Below, piece after piece: positions 1-13,008 of a DNA stretch of 64,000 nucleotides. The stretch is from NCBI RefSeq assembly GCF_036014215.1, contig NZ_CP107921.1:1225501-1289500 (forward strand), read 5' to 3'. The translations under genes were made by a program, and so were the position numbers. The stretch comes from Streptomyces sp. NBC_00440 (GTDB lineage: Bacteria; Actinomycetota; Actinomycetes; Streptomycetales; Streptomycetaceae). Position 1 is the stretch's first letter; every line of letters starts with the position of its first letter. Below the pieces are notes generated by a model that saw only the letters and a program-made list of their open reading frames with translations, was not told the origin of the DNA and did not search any database.

Positions 1-636
1 GGCAGCTTCACTCGCAGCCATCCCGCCGTGCGGCTGGTCATCCGCGAGGTCGGCTCACAGCAGGAGATGGCCGCGGCGGTCGCGGAGGGCCAGGCGGAGC
101 TGGGCTTCTCGCTGGCCTCGAAGCTCCGCAGCGATCTGACGTTCGTCGAACTGGGGGTGCAGCGGCTCCTGCTGGTACGTCCGCCCGGCCACCGCCCGCC
201 CTCGGGCGAGGCGGCGGTCGAACTGGCCCGCATCGGCGATCTCCCGCTGGTCTGCCGGCAGGTGCCCAGGCACGAGGAGGACGCCATCCAGCGCGCCCTG
301 ACCGCGAACGGTGTCGAGGCGACGATCGGGGCCACCGTGCCCAGCCGGTCCGCGCAGCTCACGTTCGTGCTCCGGTCCGGGTTCCAGGCGTTCCTTCCCC
401 TGCGGATGTGCCTGACCGCCCTGGACGCGGGAGCCGGCGTACTCGAAACGGTCCCGGCCATCGAAGCCCGGTTCGGCGTGGTGCACCGTACCGGCGGACT
501 CGCCCCGGCCGCACGGCAGTTCATGACCGATGTCCAGGAGGCACTGAGCACCTGGTACCGCGCCATCGACCGGCACCGCGGCGAGGGGCTCGGCCTGATC
601 GACGCACTGGTCGCGAGCCGCGACTCGACACCCTGA
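1..636 (+). CDS. LysR-family transcriptional regulator, C-terminal part (5' end outside window)
   Basis: The frame is open from base 1 to a TGA at 634-636, so the N-terminal helix-turn-helix lies upstream of the window. What remains (about 211 residues) reads as the LysR substrate-binding domain: it opens with the typical HPAVRLVIREVGS segment, followed by alternating strands and helices (EGQAELGFSLAS, LLLVRPPGHR, FRSGFQAFLPL-like region). LysR proteins bind a small effector here and act as tetramers on divergent promoters; the effector cannot be told from this fragment. An internal ATG-like start at base 28 would cut the domain and is not the real start. Confidence 0.8.
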   Translation, partial: GSFTRSHPAVRLVIREVGSQQEMAAAVAEGQAELGFSLASKLRSDLTFVELGVQRLLLVRPPGHRPPSGEAAVELARIGDLPLVCRQVPRHEEDAIQRALTANGVEATIGATVPSRSAQLTFVLRSGFQAFLPLRMCLTALDAGAGVLETVPAIEARFGVVHRTGGLAPAARQFMTDVQEALSTWYRAIDRHRGEGLGLIDALVASRDSTP

Positions 637-759
637 GCCGGCCGCCTGCCCGCTCACGGTCTCGCGCCGGGTCCGCCGCCGACCGCCCGGGCACTGCCGG
701 TGGGCCGTACGGAGCAACAGCGCGGGCGGGCCGGCCGGCCGCCGCGTACCGTCCGGACC

Positions 760-1461
760 ATGCGCAGATTCCTGGTGGCAGGTTCGGTTCTGCTGGCCGT
801 CGCGGGTTCCCTCGCGGCCCTTCCCGCCGGTGACGGTCCGCTGCCCGGACAGCTCGCCGACACCGGCGGCGGCTCCCAGCTGATCACCGTGGAGGCCGCG
901 ACCCTGCACTCCACCACCGGCACGCTGACCTGGTGGGACCTGCGCGACGGCACCTGGCGCGAGGCCGGCTCGGCGCCGGCCCGCTTCGGCTCCAAGGGGC
1001 TGGCCGACGGCGCGACGCGCAGACAGGGCACGGCCACCACGCCCACCGGCATCTACGACCTGCCGTACGCGTTCGGGATCAAGGCGGCCCCCGCCGGGAC
1101 CCGTTACCCCTACCGGGCGGTCAACGGGAGTTCCTGGTGGTGCGAGGACAACGCGTCCCGTGCGTACAACCGCTGGGTGGACCCGCTGCCCGCCGACTGC
1201 CGGACCAGTGACGCCGAGCGGCTGATCAACTATCCGACGCAGTACGCCCGGGCGCTCGTCATCGGCTTCAACTACGCCCGGCCGGTGCACGAACGGGGCG
1301 CCGGGATCTTCCTGCATGTCAACGGCAGTGGCGCGACCGACGGTTGTGTGTCCGTACCGGCGGCCGCGATCGACCGTATCCTCACCTGGGCCGCCCCCGG
1401 GAGCCGACCGCACATCGCGATCGGCACCCGGTCCGGGCCGACAGCCCTGACCCGTTACTGA
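760..1461 (+). CDS. Secreted L,D-transpeptidase-like (YkuD-type) protein
   Basis: A 233-residue protein with a clear signal peptide (MRRFLVAGSVLLAVAGSL) directly after the chosen ATG; an upstream in-frame start at 700 would put 20 Arg/Gly-rich residues before it. The C-terminal third carries the catalytic signature FLHVNGSGATDGCVSV, with the His and the Gly-Cys of the L,D-transpeptidase/YkuD family. That family makes 3-3 cross-links in peptidoglycan outside the cell. The spacing between His and Cys is shorter than in classical ErfK proteins and the usual HGC is DGC, so it belongs to a divergent subgroup; activity is inferred. The stop codon lies in the first unit of a tandem repeat. Confidence 0.75.
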   Translation: MRRFLVAGSVLLAVAGSLAALPAGDGPLPGQLADTGGGSQLITVEAATLHSTTGTLTWWDLRDGTWREAGSAPARFGSKGLADGATRRQGTATTPTGIYDLPYAFGIKAAPAGTRYPYRAVNGSSWWCEDNASRAYNRWVDPLPADCRTSDAERLINYPTQYARALVIGFNYARPVHERGAGIFLHVNGSGATDGCVSVPAAAIDRILTWAAPGSRPHIAIGTRSGPTALTRY

Positions 1462-1506
1462 CGGCCCGTTCCTGACGGCCTGTCACTGACGGCCCGTCAC
1501 TGACGG
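1458..1506 (+). repeat. 14-bp tandem repeat (3.5 copies) over the stop codon of the L,D-transpeptidase gene
   Basis: Units CTGACGGCCCGTTC, CTGACGGCCTGTCA, CTGACGGCCCGTCA and a partial CTGACGG follow one another without gaps. The first unit contains the gene's TGA stop, so each further unit carries a copy of that stop. See the finding on 3'-end arrays. Confidence 0.85.
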
Positions 1507-1542
1507 AACCGAGAAGAAGCATCCGGCCGGGGCCGCGGGTGC

Positions 1543-2100
1543 TCAGCGCGGGTTCTGCGCCAGCCGCAGGAGGTGGTCCGCGAGTGCCTGACCGCCCGCC
1601 GGGTCCCGGCTGATCAGCATCAGCGTGTCGTCCCCGGCGATCGTGCCGAGGATGTCGTGCAGTTCGGCCTGGTCGATGGCCGATGCGAGGAACTGGGCGG
1701 CGCCCGGCGGGGTGCGCAGCACGACCAGATTGGCCGAGGCCTCCGCCGAGATCAGCAGCTCGGAGGAGAGCCTGCGCATCCGCTCCTCCTTGGCGGACTC
1801 GCCGAGCGGCGCATGGGGGGTGCGGTAGCCGCCCTCGCTGGGCACCGCGTAGATCAGCTCACCACCGGTGTTGCGGATCTTCACGGCGCCCAGTTCGTCG
1901 AGATCGCGGGAGAGCGTCGCCTGGGTGACGCTCAGCCCGTCGTCGGCGAGGAGCCTGGCGAGCTGGCTCTGCGAGCGCACCGGCTGCCGGTTGAGGATGT
2001 CCACGATCCGGCGGTGGCGTGCGGTCCGGGTCTGCGGGACCGACGGCCCGCCGTGCTCGGTGTCCTGCGCCTCGTGCTCGGTCTGCTGCGCCTCGGTCAT
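1543..2100 (-). CDS. argR: Arginine repressor ArgR
   Basis: 185 residues. The N-terminal winged helix ([19 protein letters not shown] through [19 protein letters not shown]) is the ArgR DNA-binding domain, and the C-terminal [12 protein letters not shown] is the hexamer and arginine-binding core. With arginine bound, ArgR hexamers repress arg operons at ARG boxes. I place the start at 2100 because GAGG sits six bases upstream and the family begins close to this point; an ORF start at 2190 would add 30 unrelated residues and run into argD. It is the last gene of argCJBDR, 19 bases after argD, so it is autoregulated if the promoter before argC is ArgR-controlled. Confidence 0.95.
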   Translation of the reverse strand: MTEAQQTEHEAQDTEHGGPSVPQTRTARHRRIVDILNRQPVRSQSQLARLLADDGLSVTQATLSRDLDELGAVKIRNTGGELIYAVPSEGGYRTPHAPLGESAKEERMRRLSSELLISAEASANLVVLRTPPGAAQFLASAIDQAELHDILGTIAGDDTLMLISRDPAGGQALADHLLRLAQNPR

Positions 2101-2119
2101 CGTCGCCTCACTCTGCGGA

Positions 2120-3304
2120 TCACTCTTCCCCGTTGGCCTGGTCGAGAACGCCGGGCAGCGCCTGAAGGAACGCGTCCACGTCGCGGTCACCGATGATCAG
2201 CGGCGGCATCAGCCGTACGACATCGGGGCCGGTCACGTTCACCAGGAAGCCTGCGTCCTGAGCCGCCTGCTGCACCCGGTGCGCGCGGGGCTCGGTGAGC
2301 ACGATACCCAGCAGCAGTCCGGCACCGCGGACCTGCCCGACCAGCGGGTGCCCCAACGCCTCGATTCCGGTGCGCAGCTTCTCGCCCGTGCGCTTCACCC
2401 GGTCGAGGATTCCGTCCGCAGCGATCGTGTCGAGCACGGCGAGTCCGGCGGCGCACGCCACCGGGTTGCCGCCGAAGGTGGAGCCGTGCTGACCGGGGTG
2501 CAGCAGTTCGGCAGCCGCCCCGAACGCCACGGCCGCGCCCAGCGGGAGCCCGCCGCCGAGGCCCTTGGCGAGCGTGACGACATCGGGGTCGACCCCTTCG
2601 TGCGCCTGGTACTCGAACCAGTGGCCGGTGCGCCCGATCCCCGTCTGCACCTCGTCGAGCACCAGCAGTGTGCCGGTGGCGCGGGTGATCTCCCGGGCGG
2701 CCCTGAGGTAGTCCGCGGGCGGGACGACTGCGCCGTTCTCGCCCTGGACCGGTTCGATGATGACGAAGGCGGTGTTCTCCGTGACGACCGCGCGCAGGGC
2801 TTCCGCGTCGCCGTACGGAACATGGGTGACCACACCGGGCAGTGGCTCGAAGCCGTTCTGCTTGGCGGGCTGCCCGGTGAGCGAGAGCGCGCCCATGGTC
2901 CGGCCGTGGAAGGCGCCCTGGGTGGCGACCATGTGCGTACGCCCGGTGAGCCGGCCGATCTTGAAGACCGCCTCGTTGGCCTCGGCCCCCGAGTTGGCGA
3001 AGTACACGCGGCCCGCGCGGCCGAAGACCTGGAGCAGCCGTTCGGCGAGCGCGACGGGCGGTTCGGCGATGTAGAGGTTGGAGACATGGCCGAGCGAGGC
3101 GATCTGCCGCGAGACGGCCTCGACGACCGCGGGGTGGGCGTGGCCGAGCGCGTTGACCGCGATACCGCCGACGAAGTCGGTGTACGCGGTGCCGTCGGCG
3201 TCCCACACGGTGGCGCCCTCGCCACGTACCAGGGAGAGCTTCGGCGTGCCGTAGTTGTCCATCAGAGCGCCCTGCCAGCGCTGTGCGAGTTCCTGGTTGC
3301 TCAT
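2120..3304 (-). CDS. argD: Acetylornithine aminotransferase
   Basis: 394 residues, the usual length. ArgD transfers the amino group of glutamate to N-acetylglutamate semialdehyde, giving N-acetylornithine, with PLP in the cytoplasm. Visible class-III aminotransferase features are [17 protein letters not shown] (phosphate-binding region), [15 protein letters not shown] (Asp that contacts the PLP ring nitrogen) and [14 protein letters not shown] (the Schiff-base Lys). Its ATG overlaps the argB stop as ATGA, which suggests translational coupling. The ornithine aminotransferase paralogue is similar, but the operon position decides for ArgD. Confidence 0.96.
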   Translation of the reverse strand: MSNQELAQRWQGALMDNYGTPKLSLVRGEGATVWDADGTAYTDFVGGIAVNALGHAHPAVVEAVSRQIASLGHVSNLYIAEPPVALAERLLQVFGRAGRVYFANSGAEANEAVFKIGRLTGRTHMVATQGAFHGRTMGALSLTGQPAKQNGFEPLPGVVTHVPYGDAEALRAVVTENTAFVIIEPVQGENGAVVPPADYLRAAREITRATGTLLVLDEVQTGIGRTGHWFEYQAHEGVDPDVVTLAKGLGGGLPLGAAVAFGAAAELLHPGQHGSTFGGNPVACAAGLAVLDTIAADGILDRVKRTGEKLRTGIEALGHPLVGQVRGAGLLLGIVLTEPRAHRVQQAAQDAGFLVNVTGPDVVRLMPPLIIGDRDVDAFLQALPGVLDQANGEE

Positions 3305-4224
3305 GACTCCCCCTCGGTGGCGCCGGTGGATTCCGTCTCGGTGTCCGGCACGACCATCGTGCCGATTCCCTCATCGGTGAAGATCTCCAGCAGGATCGAG
3401 TGCTGGACCCGCCCGTCGATGACGCGGGCGGTGGTGACGCCGTTGCGTACGGCGAAGAGGCAGCCCTGCATCTTGGGGACCATGCCGCTGGCCAGCTCCG
3501 GAAGGAGCTTCTCCAGTTGCTTGGCCGTGAGCCTGCTGATGACCTCGTCGCTGTGGGGCCAGTCCTCGTAGAGGCCCTCGACGTCGGTGAGGACCATCAG
3601 CGTCTCGGCGTTCAGCGCTGCGGCCAGTGCGGCGGCCGCGGTGTCGGCGTTGACGTTGAAGACGTGGTTGTCATCGGCGCTGCGGGCGATCGAGGAGACG
3701 ACGGGGATGCGGCCGTCGGCGAGCAGCGCCTCGATCGCGCCGATGTCGATCCCGGTGATCTCGCCGACCCGGCCGATGTCGACGGCCTCGCCGTCGATCT
3801 GCGGGAAGTGCTGGACGGCGGTGATCGTGTTCGCGTCCTCGCCGGTCATGCCGACCGCGAACGGGCCGTGCTGGTTGAGCAGTCCGACGAGTTCGCGCTG
3901 CACCTGGCCCGCGAGGACCATCCGTACGACGTCCATCGCCTCGGGCGTCGTCACCCGCAGCCCGGCCTTGAACTCGCTGACCAGACCGTGCCGGTCGAGC
4001 TGTGCGCTGATCTGCGGGCCGCCGCCGTGGACGACGACCGGCTTGAGTCCTGCGTGCCGCAGGAAGACCACGTCCTGGGCGAAGGCGGCCTTCAGCTCCT
4101 CGTCGACCATGGCGTTGCCGCCGAACTTGATGACGACGGTCTTGCCGTGGTGGCGGGTCAGCCAGGGCAGCGCCTCGATGAGGGTCTGCGCCTTGGGGAG
4201 CGCGGTGTGCTTGCGGGTGCTCAT
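3301..4224 (-). CDS. argB: Acetylglutamate kinase
   Basis: 307 residues from the ATG at 4224. ArgB phosphorylates N-acetylglutamate and in many bacteria is the arginine-inhibited step. The amino-acid-kinase fold shows as [12 protein letters not shown] (ATP-binding Lys and Gly loop), [13 protein letters not shown] (substrate glycine loop) and [14 protein letters not shown] (the Asn/Asp region of the active site). The N-terminal extension before [12 protein letters not shown] is compatible with the arginine-sensitive type. A longer frame to 4497 reads out of frame through argJ and is rejected. It overlaps argJ upstream and argD downstream, both as ATGA. Confidence 0.96.
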   Translation of the reverse strand: MSTRKHTALPKAQTLIEALPWLTRHHGKTVVIKFGGNAMVDEELKAAFAQDVVFLRHAGLKPVVVHGGGPQISAQLDRHGLVSEFKAGLRVTTPEAMDVVRMVLAGQVQRELVGLLNQHGPFAVGMTGEDANTITAVQHFPQIDGEAVDIGRVGEITGIDIGAIEALLADGRIPVVSSIARSADDNHVFNVNADTAAAALAAALNAETLMVLTDVEGLYEDWPHSDEVISRLTAKQLEKLLPELASGMVPKMQGCLFAVRNGVTTARVIDGRVQHSILLEIFTDEGIGTMVVPDTETESTGATEGES

Positions 4225-5372
4225 GAGCTGTACGCGCTGTTCTCGTGGACGTAGTCGGCGGTGAGGTCGTTGGCCCAGATCACGGCCGACTCGCTGCCCG
4301 CCGCCAGGTCCGCGGTGATGGCGACCTCGCGGTACCGCATGTCGACCAGGTCGCGGTCCTCGCCGACGGAGCCCTTCTTGCAGACCCAGACGCCGTTGAT
4401 GGCGACGTTGAGCTCGTCGGGCTCGAAAGCGGCGGACGTGGTGCCGATCGCGGAGAGCACCCGGCCCCAGTTGGGGTCCTCCCCGTGGATGGCGCACTTC
4501 AGCAGGTTGTTACGGGCGATGGAGCGGCCCACCTCGACGGCGTCGTCCTCGGTCGCGGCGTTGACCACCTCGATCCGGATGTCCTTGCTGGCGCCTTCCG
4601 CGTCGCCGATCAGCTGGCGGGCCAGGTCGGCGCAGACCGTACGGACTGCCTCGGCGAACTCCTCCTCACCGGGCACCACTTCGGAGGCACCGGAGGCGAG
4701 CAGCAGCACGGTGTCGTTGGTGGACATGCAGCCGTCGGAGTCGACCCGGTCGAAGGTCGTGCGGGTGGCGGCGCGCAGCGCCCGGTCCAGCACCGGGCTG
4801 TCCAGGTCGGCGTCGGTGGTGAGCACCACGAGCATGGTGGCGAGGCCGGGGGCGAGCATGCCCGCACCCTTGGCCATCCCGCCGACGCTCCAGCCGTCCC
4901 CGCCCGCGACGGCCGTCTTGTGGACGGTGTCGGTGGTCTTGATGGCGATGGCGGCCTTCTCGCCGCCGTGCGGGGAGAGTTCGGCGGCGGCCCGCTCGAT
5001 GCCGGGCAGCAGCTTGTCCATGGGCAGCGGCAGACCGATGAGCCCGGTCGACGCGACCGCGACCTCGCCCGCGTTGCCGCCGAGGACATCGGCCGCCTTC
5101 TCGGCGGTGGCGTGGGCGTCCTGGAAGCCCCTGGGTCCGGTGCAGGCGTTGGCGCCACCGGAGTTGAGGACCACGGCGCCGACGGTCCCGCCCTTGATTA
5201 CCTGCTCGGACCAGAGGACCGGTGCGGCCTTGACGCGGTTGGAGGTGAAGACTCCCGCGGCGGCCAGCCGGGGGCCGGCGTTGACCACGAGGGCCAGGTC
5301 CGGTCCGCCGCTCTCCTTGATTCCGGCGGCGATGCCCGCTGCCGTGAATCCCTTCGCTGCCGTGACGCTCAC
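4221..5372 (-). CDS. argJ: Bifunctional ornithine acetyltransferase/N-acetylglutamate synthase
   Basis: 383 residues, GTG start with GAGGAG six bases upstream. ArgJ recycles the acetyl group from N-acetylornithine to glutamate and may also use acetyl-CoA. The precursor cleaves itself in front of a Thr in the motif [14 protein letters not shown], where the Thr of ATML becomes the nucleophile and N-terminus of the beta chain. The C-terminal [15 protein letters not shown] block is also diagnostic. The operon holds argJ and no argE or argA, which fits the cyclic acetyl pathway of actinomycetes. Confidence 0.96.
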   Translation of the reverse strand: MSVTAAKGFTAAGIAAGIKESGGPDLALVVNAGPRLAAAGVFTSNRVKAAPVLWSEQVIKGGTVGAVVLNSGGANACTGPRGFQDAHATAEKAADVLGGNAGEVAVASTGLIGLPLPMDKLLPGIERAAAELSPHGGEKAAIAIKTTDTVHKTAVAGGDGWSVGGMAKGAGMLAPGLATMLVVLTTDADLDSPVLDRALRAATRTTFDRVDSDGCMSTNDTVLLLASGASEVVPGEEEFAEAVRTVCADLARQLIGDAEGASKDIRIEVVNAATEDDAVEVGRSIARNNLLKCAIHGEDPNWGRVLSAIGTTSAAFEPDELNVAINGVWVCKKGSVGEDRDLVDMRYREVAITADLAAGSESAVIWANDLTADYVHENSAYSS

Positions 5373-5430
5373 TGCATCTCCTCGTTCGCCTCTGTACGTA
5401 CGTGCCGGCCGGTGTCTGTGCGTGCGCCGC

Positions 5431-6514
<1,084 letters not shown>

Positions 6515-6700
6515 GATGCCCGAAGGCACCGACCGTTGGGGGGATCGGGTTGGGGCCGTCGGGTTGGGGCCGTCGAAAGGCAGGGAAAAAATCCGGGCGG
6601 CGATGTCGAGAACTCATGACCCGCTCCGTCCCAGCAGTGAACGCGCCCCCAACGGCGAACGCGGCCAGAATGGGCCGCACCAGCACCGAGGAGAGAAACC

Positions 6701-7108
6701 ATGGCGAAGTACCTGCTGCTCAAGCACTACCGCGGCGCTCCGGCTGCGGTCAACGACGTGCCCATGGACCAGTGGACACCGGAAGAGGTATCTGCGCACG
6801 TCCAGTACATGAACGACTTCGCGGCCCGGCTGGAGAAGACCGGCGAGTTCGTCGACGGTCAGGCGCTCGCCCCCGGGGGAACGTTCGTCCGGTACGACGG
6901 CGAGGGCCGCCCGCCGGTCACCGACGGCCCGTTCGCCGAGACCAAGGACCTCATCGCGGGCTGGATGGTGATCGACGTCGCCGGCTACGAGCGCGCCGTC
7001 GAGCTGGCCGGGGAGCTGTCGGCGGCCCCCGGGGCGGGCGGAAAGCCGATCCACGAGTGGCTCGAACTGCGCCCGTTCCTGACCGAGCCGCCCACCGGCA
7101 CGGAGTGA
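6701..7108 (+). CDS. YCII-related (DGPF-domain) protein
   Basis: 135 residues with GAGGAG before the ATG. The segment [20 protein letters not shown] is the hallmark of the DGPF/YCII-like alpha-beta barrel family, and the N-terminal [12 protein letters not shown] strand fits too. Family members are often encoded next to ECF sigma factors, but none is present here; the gene stands alone, divergent from argC. The biochemical role of the family is not settled, so I assign none. Confidence 0.85.
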   Translation: MAKYLLLKHYRGAPAAVNDVPMDQWTPEEVSAHVQYMNDFAARLEKTGEFVDGQALAPGGTFVRYDGEGRPPVTDGPFAETKDLIAGWMVIDVAGYERAVELAGELSAAPGAGGKPIHEWLELRPFLTEPPTGTE

Positions 7109-7136
7109 CCTCGCAGGAGAGCAGGAGACCTCCCGG

Positions 7137-7175
7137 GGCCTCTCCGGTGCCCCCGGCCCGGGCACCGGAGAGGCC
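7137..7175. terminator. Bidirectional terminator hairpin
   Basis: A perfect 16-bp inverted repeat, GGCCTCTCCGGTGCCC (7137-7152) and its complement (7160-7175), with a 7-base loop between two convergent genes. There is no T-run, as is usual in Streptomyces. Confidence 0.85.
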
Positions 7176-7193
7176 GGGCAGCGGCCGGGGCCG

Positions 7194-9575
<2,382 letters not shown>

Positions 9576-9736
9576 GTGTGTCGTCTCTCCATCTGTCGGG
9601 CGGGGCCGCCCTCGCGGTCTCCGCCGGTGTCACCCGGCCCGGCCGGACCCACTCCGGTCGGGCAGTGCGGCTCTCCCCCGTCGCGGAAAGCCTCCTGCGT
9701 CGCGGGAACCCTCTCTGTCACGGAAGGGGGCGGTGC

Positions 9737-10093
9737 TCACGGGTCCTGAAGCAGCCCCAGGACATTACCGTCGGGGTCGGTGACCGTGGCCACCAGACGG
9801 CCCCCGCCGACGTCGTGCGCGGGCTCCTTCACCACGGCACCCGCGGCGGTCACCTCGGCCAGCTTCGCCTCGATGTCCGGCACCTCCCAGTAGGTCACAG
9901 GCCCGCTCATGCCCTGCTCCGCACCGCCCGGCACCAGCCCGATGTGCTGTCCGCCGGCCTCGAACCCGACATAGTACGACTCGTCGGCCACCGGCGGTAC
10001 GCCGAGGAGGGCGGTGTAGACCGACTTGGCCGCCGCCACGTCGGAGACGGGATGCAGCACGGTCTTGATTCCCTGGGTTGCCGATCCTGGCAT
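9737..10093 (-). CDS. VOC-superfamily (glyoxalase/bleomycin-resistance fold) protein
   Basis: 118 residues from the ATG at 10093, which has AGGAG eight bases upstream; the ORF start at 10120 is less likely. The order is typical of a single VOC module: HPVSDVAAAKSVYTALLGV (first helix), YYVGFEAGGQHIGLVPG, YWEVPDIEAKLAEV (start of second half) and ATVTDPDGNVLGLLQD at the end. These proteins form dimers with metal or ligand pockets; some bind antibiotics or are dioxygenases. The substrate cannot be inferred. Confidence 0.85.
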   Translation of the reverse strand: MPGSATQGIKTVLHPVSDVAAAKSVYTALLGVPPVADESYYVGFEAGGQHIGLVPGGAEQGMSGPVTYWEVPDIEAKLAEVTAAGAVVKEPAHDVGGGRLVATVTDPDGNVLGLLQDP

Positions 10094-10377
10094 GGTCGCT
10101 CCTGTGGTCGTGGGTCGCATCCACCCGGCGTGGGGATGCCGACGTCCATGGAGATCACGCTAATGCGGCTCGCTCAGCCGTGCTTCTCGATTCCTGACCG
10201 GTTGCCGGCCGGATCGCGCTCGGCCTGCGCTGCGGGACCGCCGGCCCGGCGGGGACGGCCGCCCGTGGAGAACCCGCCCGCGCGGGGCGCCGGGCGGGCG
10301 CATGTGATCCGATGGGGACGACCGCCCTGTTGTCCGGACCGGCTTGTCCGACCGACCGTGGAAAGAGGCGTACCGCG

Positions 10378-10851
10378 ATGTCCGAGGAACCGTTCCGCAG
10401 TCCGGATCTGACGTCCAGGCCCTTCCGGCTGACGACCGGGCGCACCATGGGCGCCGCCCCCGGGGACCTCTATCTGGCCTGGACCGAACGGTTCGACCGG
10501 TGGTTCGCGGCCCCCGGTTCGGTACGGATGACGCCCGAGGAGAGCGCGCCGTTCTTCTTCGAGACGGAGTACGCGCCCGAGCCGGGCGGCCCGGTGGTCC
10601 GGCACCCGCACTACGGCCGGTTCCTGCGGCTGGAGCGGGACCGGCTCGTCGAGCTCACCTGGGTCACGGGGGCGGGCGGCACCGAGGGCGCCGAGACCGT
10701 CGTCACCGTCGAGCTCGCACCCGAGGGGGACGGCACGCTGCTGACGCTCACCCATGCGGGCTTCGCCGACGAGGAGTCCTGCGAGCGCACCGCCGACGCC
10801 TGGCCCCTGGTCCTCGAACAGCTCGACCGGCAGACCGCGCCGGCCGGCTGA
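10378..10851 (+). CDS. SRPBCC-family (AHSA1-like) protein
   Basis: 157 residues starting at [10 protein letters not shown], with a purine-rich GAAAGAGG upstream. The pattern of a START/Bet-v1-like fold is visible: [17 protein letters not shown] near the N-terminus, a central [17 protein letters not shown] strand pair, [20 protein letters not shown], and a C-terminal helix ending [11 protein letters not shown]. This matches the activator-of-Hsp90-ATPase-1-like family, whose bacterial members bind hydrophobic ligands of mostly unknown identity. Convergent with the TetR gene. Confidence 0.8.
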   Translation: MSEEPFRSPDLTSRPFRLTTGRTMGAAPGDLYLAWTERFDRWFAAPGSVRMTPEESAPFFFETEYAPEPGGPVVRHPHYGRFLRLERDRLVELTWVTGAGGTEGAETVVTVELAPEGDGTLLTLTHAGFADEESCERTADAWPLVLEQLDRQTAPAG

Positions 10852-10870
10852 GGCGACGGCACGCACGACC

Positions 10871-10941
10871 GGCCCGTCCACCCCTGGCCCGTTCACTCCG
10901 GCCCGTTCACCCCTGCCGTTCACCCCTGCCCGTTCACCCCC
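10871..10941. repeat. 13-15-bp tandem repeat (5 copies) between SRPBCC and TetR genes
   Basis: Successive units are GGCCCGTCCACCCCT, GGCCCGTTCACTCC, GGCCCGTTCACCCCT, GCCGTTCACCCCT and GCCCGTTCACCCCC. The last one contains the TetR stop codon (TGA on the minus strand, 10934-10936), so each TTCACC unit repeats that stop. Confidence 0.85.
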
Positions 10942-11521
10942 GGCCCGGTCCGGACGCGCGGCCCTCGCGCAGCGCCGCGGTGACCAGCCCCCGGATCTCC
11001 TCGCGCGGCACGGTCCCGCCGCCCACCAGCCGGTCGAAGATCAGCCCGTCCACACAGGCCAGCAAGGTCAGGGTGCGCCCTTCGGCGTCGGCGACGCCCT
11101 GCGCGGCCAGGAACGCGCGTACCGCGTCACGCGCCGCGTTCTCATGCGGTACGAGAATCTCCCGCAGCTCCGGGTGGCGTACGCCCTCAACGGCGCAGGC
11201 GTACCGGGCGAGCGACCGCCGACGGCCCTCACCCCCGAGGCGTCCTGCGGCGAACACGGCGATGGCGTCGGCGAGTTCACCGGCGTCCCGCGGCACCTGC
11301 GCCGCCTCCCCCGCCGCCTGGAGCTCCGCCTGGTCCAGCTCGACAAGCCTGCCGACCAGTGCGGTGAGCAGCGCTTTCCGGCTGCGGAAGTACGCCGATG
11401 TGGTGCCGGGCGGCAGACCGGCAGCGCGCTCCACCGCACGGTGGGTCAGACCGCGCATCCCTTCGTCGGCGAGCACCCCGATGGCCGCGTCGGCGAGGAC
11501 AGTGCGTCGATCTCCAGTCAT
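10934..11521 (-). CDS. TetR-family transcriptional repressor
   Basis: 195 residues. The N-terminal three-helix DNA-binding domain is plain: RRTVLADAAIGVLADEGMRG, then LTHRAVERAAGLPPGTTSAYFRSRKALL with the recognition helix. The C-terminal ligand domain is variable and does not reveal the ligand. The gene is divergent from an FAD monooxygenase, and the gap between them holds palindromic sites (11541-11607), the standard arrangement for a local repressor controlling itself and the enzyme. Its stop codon lies in a tandem repeat. Confidence 0.9.
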   Translation of the reverse strand: MTGDRRTVLADAAIGVLADEGMRGLTHRAVERAAGLPPGTTSAYFRSRKALLTALVGRLVELDQAELQAAGEAAQVPRDAGELADAIAVFAAGRLGGEGRRRSLARYACAVEGVRHPELREILVPHENAARDAVRAFLAAQGVADAEGRTLTLLACVDGLIFDRLVGGGTVPREEIRGLVTAALREGRASGPGRG

Positions 11522-11540
11522 CCCCCCTTTCTACACCCGG

Positions 11541-11607
11541 TCTTCTACACCCGTAGAAGACCGTAGTACGCTCCCCCTGCCCACTCTTTCTACAGCTGTA
11601 GAAAGAG
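11541..11607. promoter_or_regulatory. Two palindromic operators, probably for the TetR repressor
   Basis: Site 2 (11584-11607) is a perfect 24-base palindrome, CTCTTTCTACAG joined to its complement CTGTAGAAAGAG. Site 1 (11541-11560) is TCTTCTACACCCGTAGAAGA, an imperfect version with the same TTCTAC/GTAGAA arms. The centres are about 45 bases apart, in the divergent promoter region of the TetR and monooxygenase genes. That TetR binds them is inferred. Confidence 0.75.
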
Positions 11608-11672
11608 CAGGGGCGCGGGACGGCCGCAGGTCACGGGACGGCCGGGTGGCGGAGACCGAAGGAGGGGCCGGT

Positions 11673-12830
11673 ATGGGGAACAGCGCGGTGGTGATCGGCG
11701 GGGGGATCGGCGGGCTGGCGGCTGCGATCGGCCTGCGGCGTATCGGCTGGGAGGTGACGGTCGTCGAGCGCGCCCCGGTCCTCGACGACGCGGGCGCCGG
11801 AATCTCCCTCGCGGCCAACGGCATCCGCGCTCTGGACGCCCTCGGCGTGGGCGACGAGGTGCGCGGCGCGGCCCGGCCGCAGTACACCGGCGGCACCCGC
11901 AGGCCGGACGGCACCTGGCTCGCCCGGATGGACGGCGCCGCCCTGGAGCGCGCCCTGGGCACCCCGATCGTGGGCATCCCCCGTGCCGCGCTGCACCGGC
12001 TGCTGCGGGCGGCCCTGCCCCCGGAGTCCCTGGTCGTGGGCGCCGAAGTGACCTCCGTCGACCGCTCCGACCCCGCCCGGGTCCTGGTGGGCCACGGCGA
12101 CACCGTGCTCGAAGCGGATCTGGTCGTGGCGGCCGACGGCATCGCCGGCCGGGTGCGCGCGGAGCTGTTCCCCGGGCACCCGGGTCCCGTCCACTCCGGT
12201 TCGACCGTGCTCCGCGCCATCACGGAGCACCCGGTCGATCTGCGGTCCGACTTCGAACTCACCTGGGGACGCGGCGCCGAGTTCGGCCACATCGCGTTCA
12301 CGGACGGCCGGGCCGAGTGGCACGCGGTGGTCAACTCCCCGGCAGGGGTGCGCCACAGGGACCCGCTGGCCGAGGTACGGCGCCGGTTCGACGGCTGGCA
12401 CGACCCCATCCCCGCCCTGCTGGACGCGACCCGGCCGGACACCGTCCTCCACCACGACGTCGGTGAACTCGTCACCCCGCTCCCCTCGTACGCCGTGGGC
12501 CGCGTGGCCCTGCTCGGCGATGCCGCACATGCCATGACCCCTCATCTCGGTCAGGGCGCCTGCCAGGCGCTGGAGGATGCCGTCACCCTGGCGGCGGCGC
12601 TCGCGGGTGCGACCACGGTGGAGTCCGCACTCATGCGGTACGACGCCGAACGCCGCCCCCGCAGCCGGTCGGTGGCCCGGGCCGCCCGGCAGGCGGGCCG
12701 GATGGGGCAGCAGCTCGCGCACCCGCTCGCCGTGTCGCTGCGCAACGCTGCGCTCAGGATCGCCCCGTCCGGTACAGCGGTACGGATGATCCTGCGGCAC
12801 GCCGACTGGACACCGCCGGCGCTGCCCTGA
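11673..12830 (+). CDS. FAD-dependent monooxygenase (group A aromatic hydroxylase-like)
   Basis: 385 residues; the ATG follows GGAGG. The N-terminus is a Rossmann FAD site (VIGGGIGGLAAAIGLRRIGW ending in the acidic VVERAP), and the middle has LVVAADGIAGRVR, the DG motif contacting FAD and NADPH. The second FAD motif is RVALLGDAAHAMTPHLGQG. Enzymes of this type hydroxylate aromatic or polyketide substrates, and several inactivate antibiotics; here the TetR neighbour and operators suggest induction by a small molecule. The substrate is unknown. Confidence 0.88.
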   Translation: MGNSAVVIGGGIGGLAAAIGLRRIGWEVTVVERAPVLDDAGAGISLAANGIRALDALGVGDEVRGAARPQYTGGTRRPDGTWLARMDGAALERALGTPIVGIPRAALHRLLRAALPPESLVVGAEVTSVDRSDPARVLVGHGDTVLEADLVVAADGIAGRVRAELFPGHPGPVHSGSTVLRAITEHPVDLRSDFELTWGRGAEFGHIAFTDGRAEWHAVVNSPAGVRHRDPLAEVRRRFDGWHDPIPALLDATRPDTVLHHDVGELVTPLPSYAVGRVALLGDAAHAMTPHLGQGACQALEDAVTLAAALAGATTVESALMRYDAERRPRSRSVARAARQAGRMGQQLAHPLAVSLRNAALRIAPSGTAVRMILRHADWTPPALP

Positions 12831-12868
12831 CGGTCAGCTACCGGCAGGTCAGGTACGAACAAGGTCCA

Positions 12869-12975
12869 GGCACTGGTAGTTCAGGTACTGGCAGACCCAG
12901 GCACCGGGCGGCCCGGGTACTGGCGACTCAGGACCTGGCGGGTCAGGACCTGGCGGCTCAGCTCCTGGCGGGTCG
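12869..12975. repeat. 15-16-bp tandem repeat (7 degenerate copies)
   Basis: Units such as GGTACTGGCGACTCA, GGACCTGGCGGGTCA, GGACCTGGCGGCTCA and GCTCCTGGCGGGTCG follow one another (12916-12975), preceded by more diverged copies from 12869. They fill the gap between the convergent monooxygenase and histidine-phosphatase-fold genes. Confidence 0.8.
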
Positions 12976-13008
12976 GGGCAGAGCTTCTCCTCACCCCGTA
13001 CGGCCGGG

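Noticed and set aside
55..1413. A 452-codon frame on the minus strand
   Set aside because: Antisense to the LysR and L,D-transpeptidase genes, both of which have clear motifs; the frame itself shows none.
12869..12975. Possible CRISPR array
   Set aside because: Units are contiguous, 15-16 bases, with no spacers; there are no cas genes. The same holds for the other tandem arrays.
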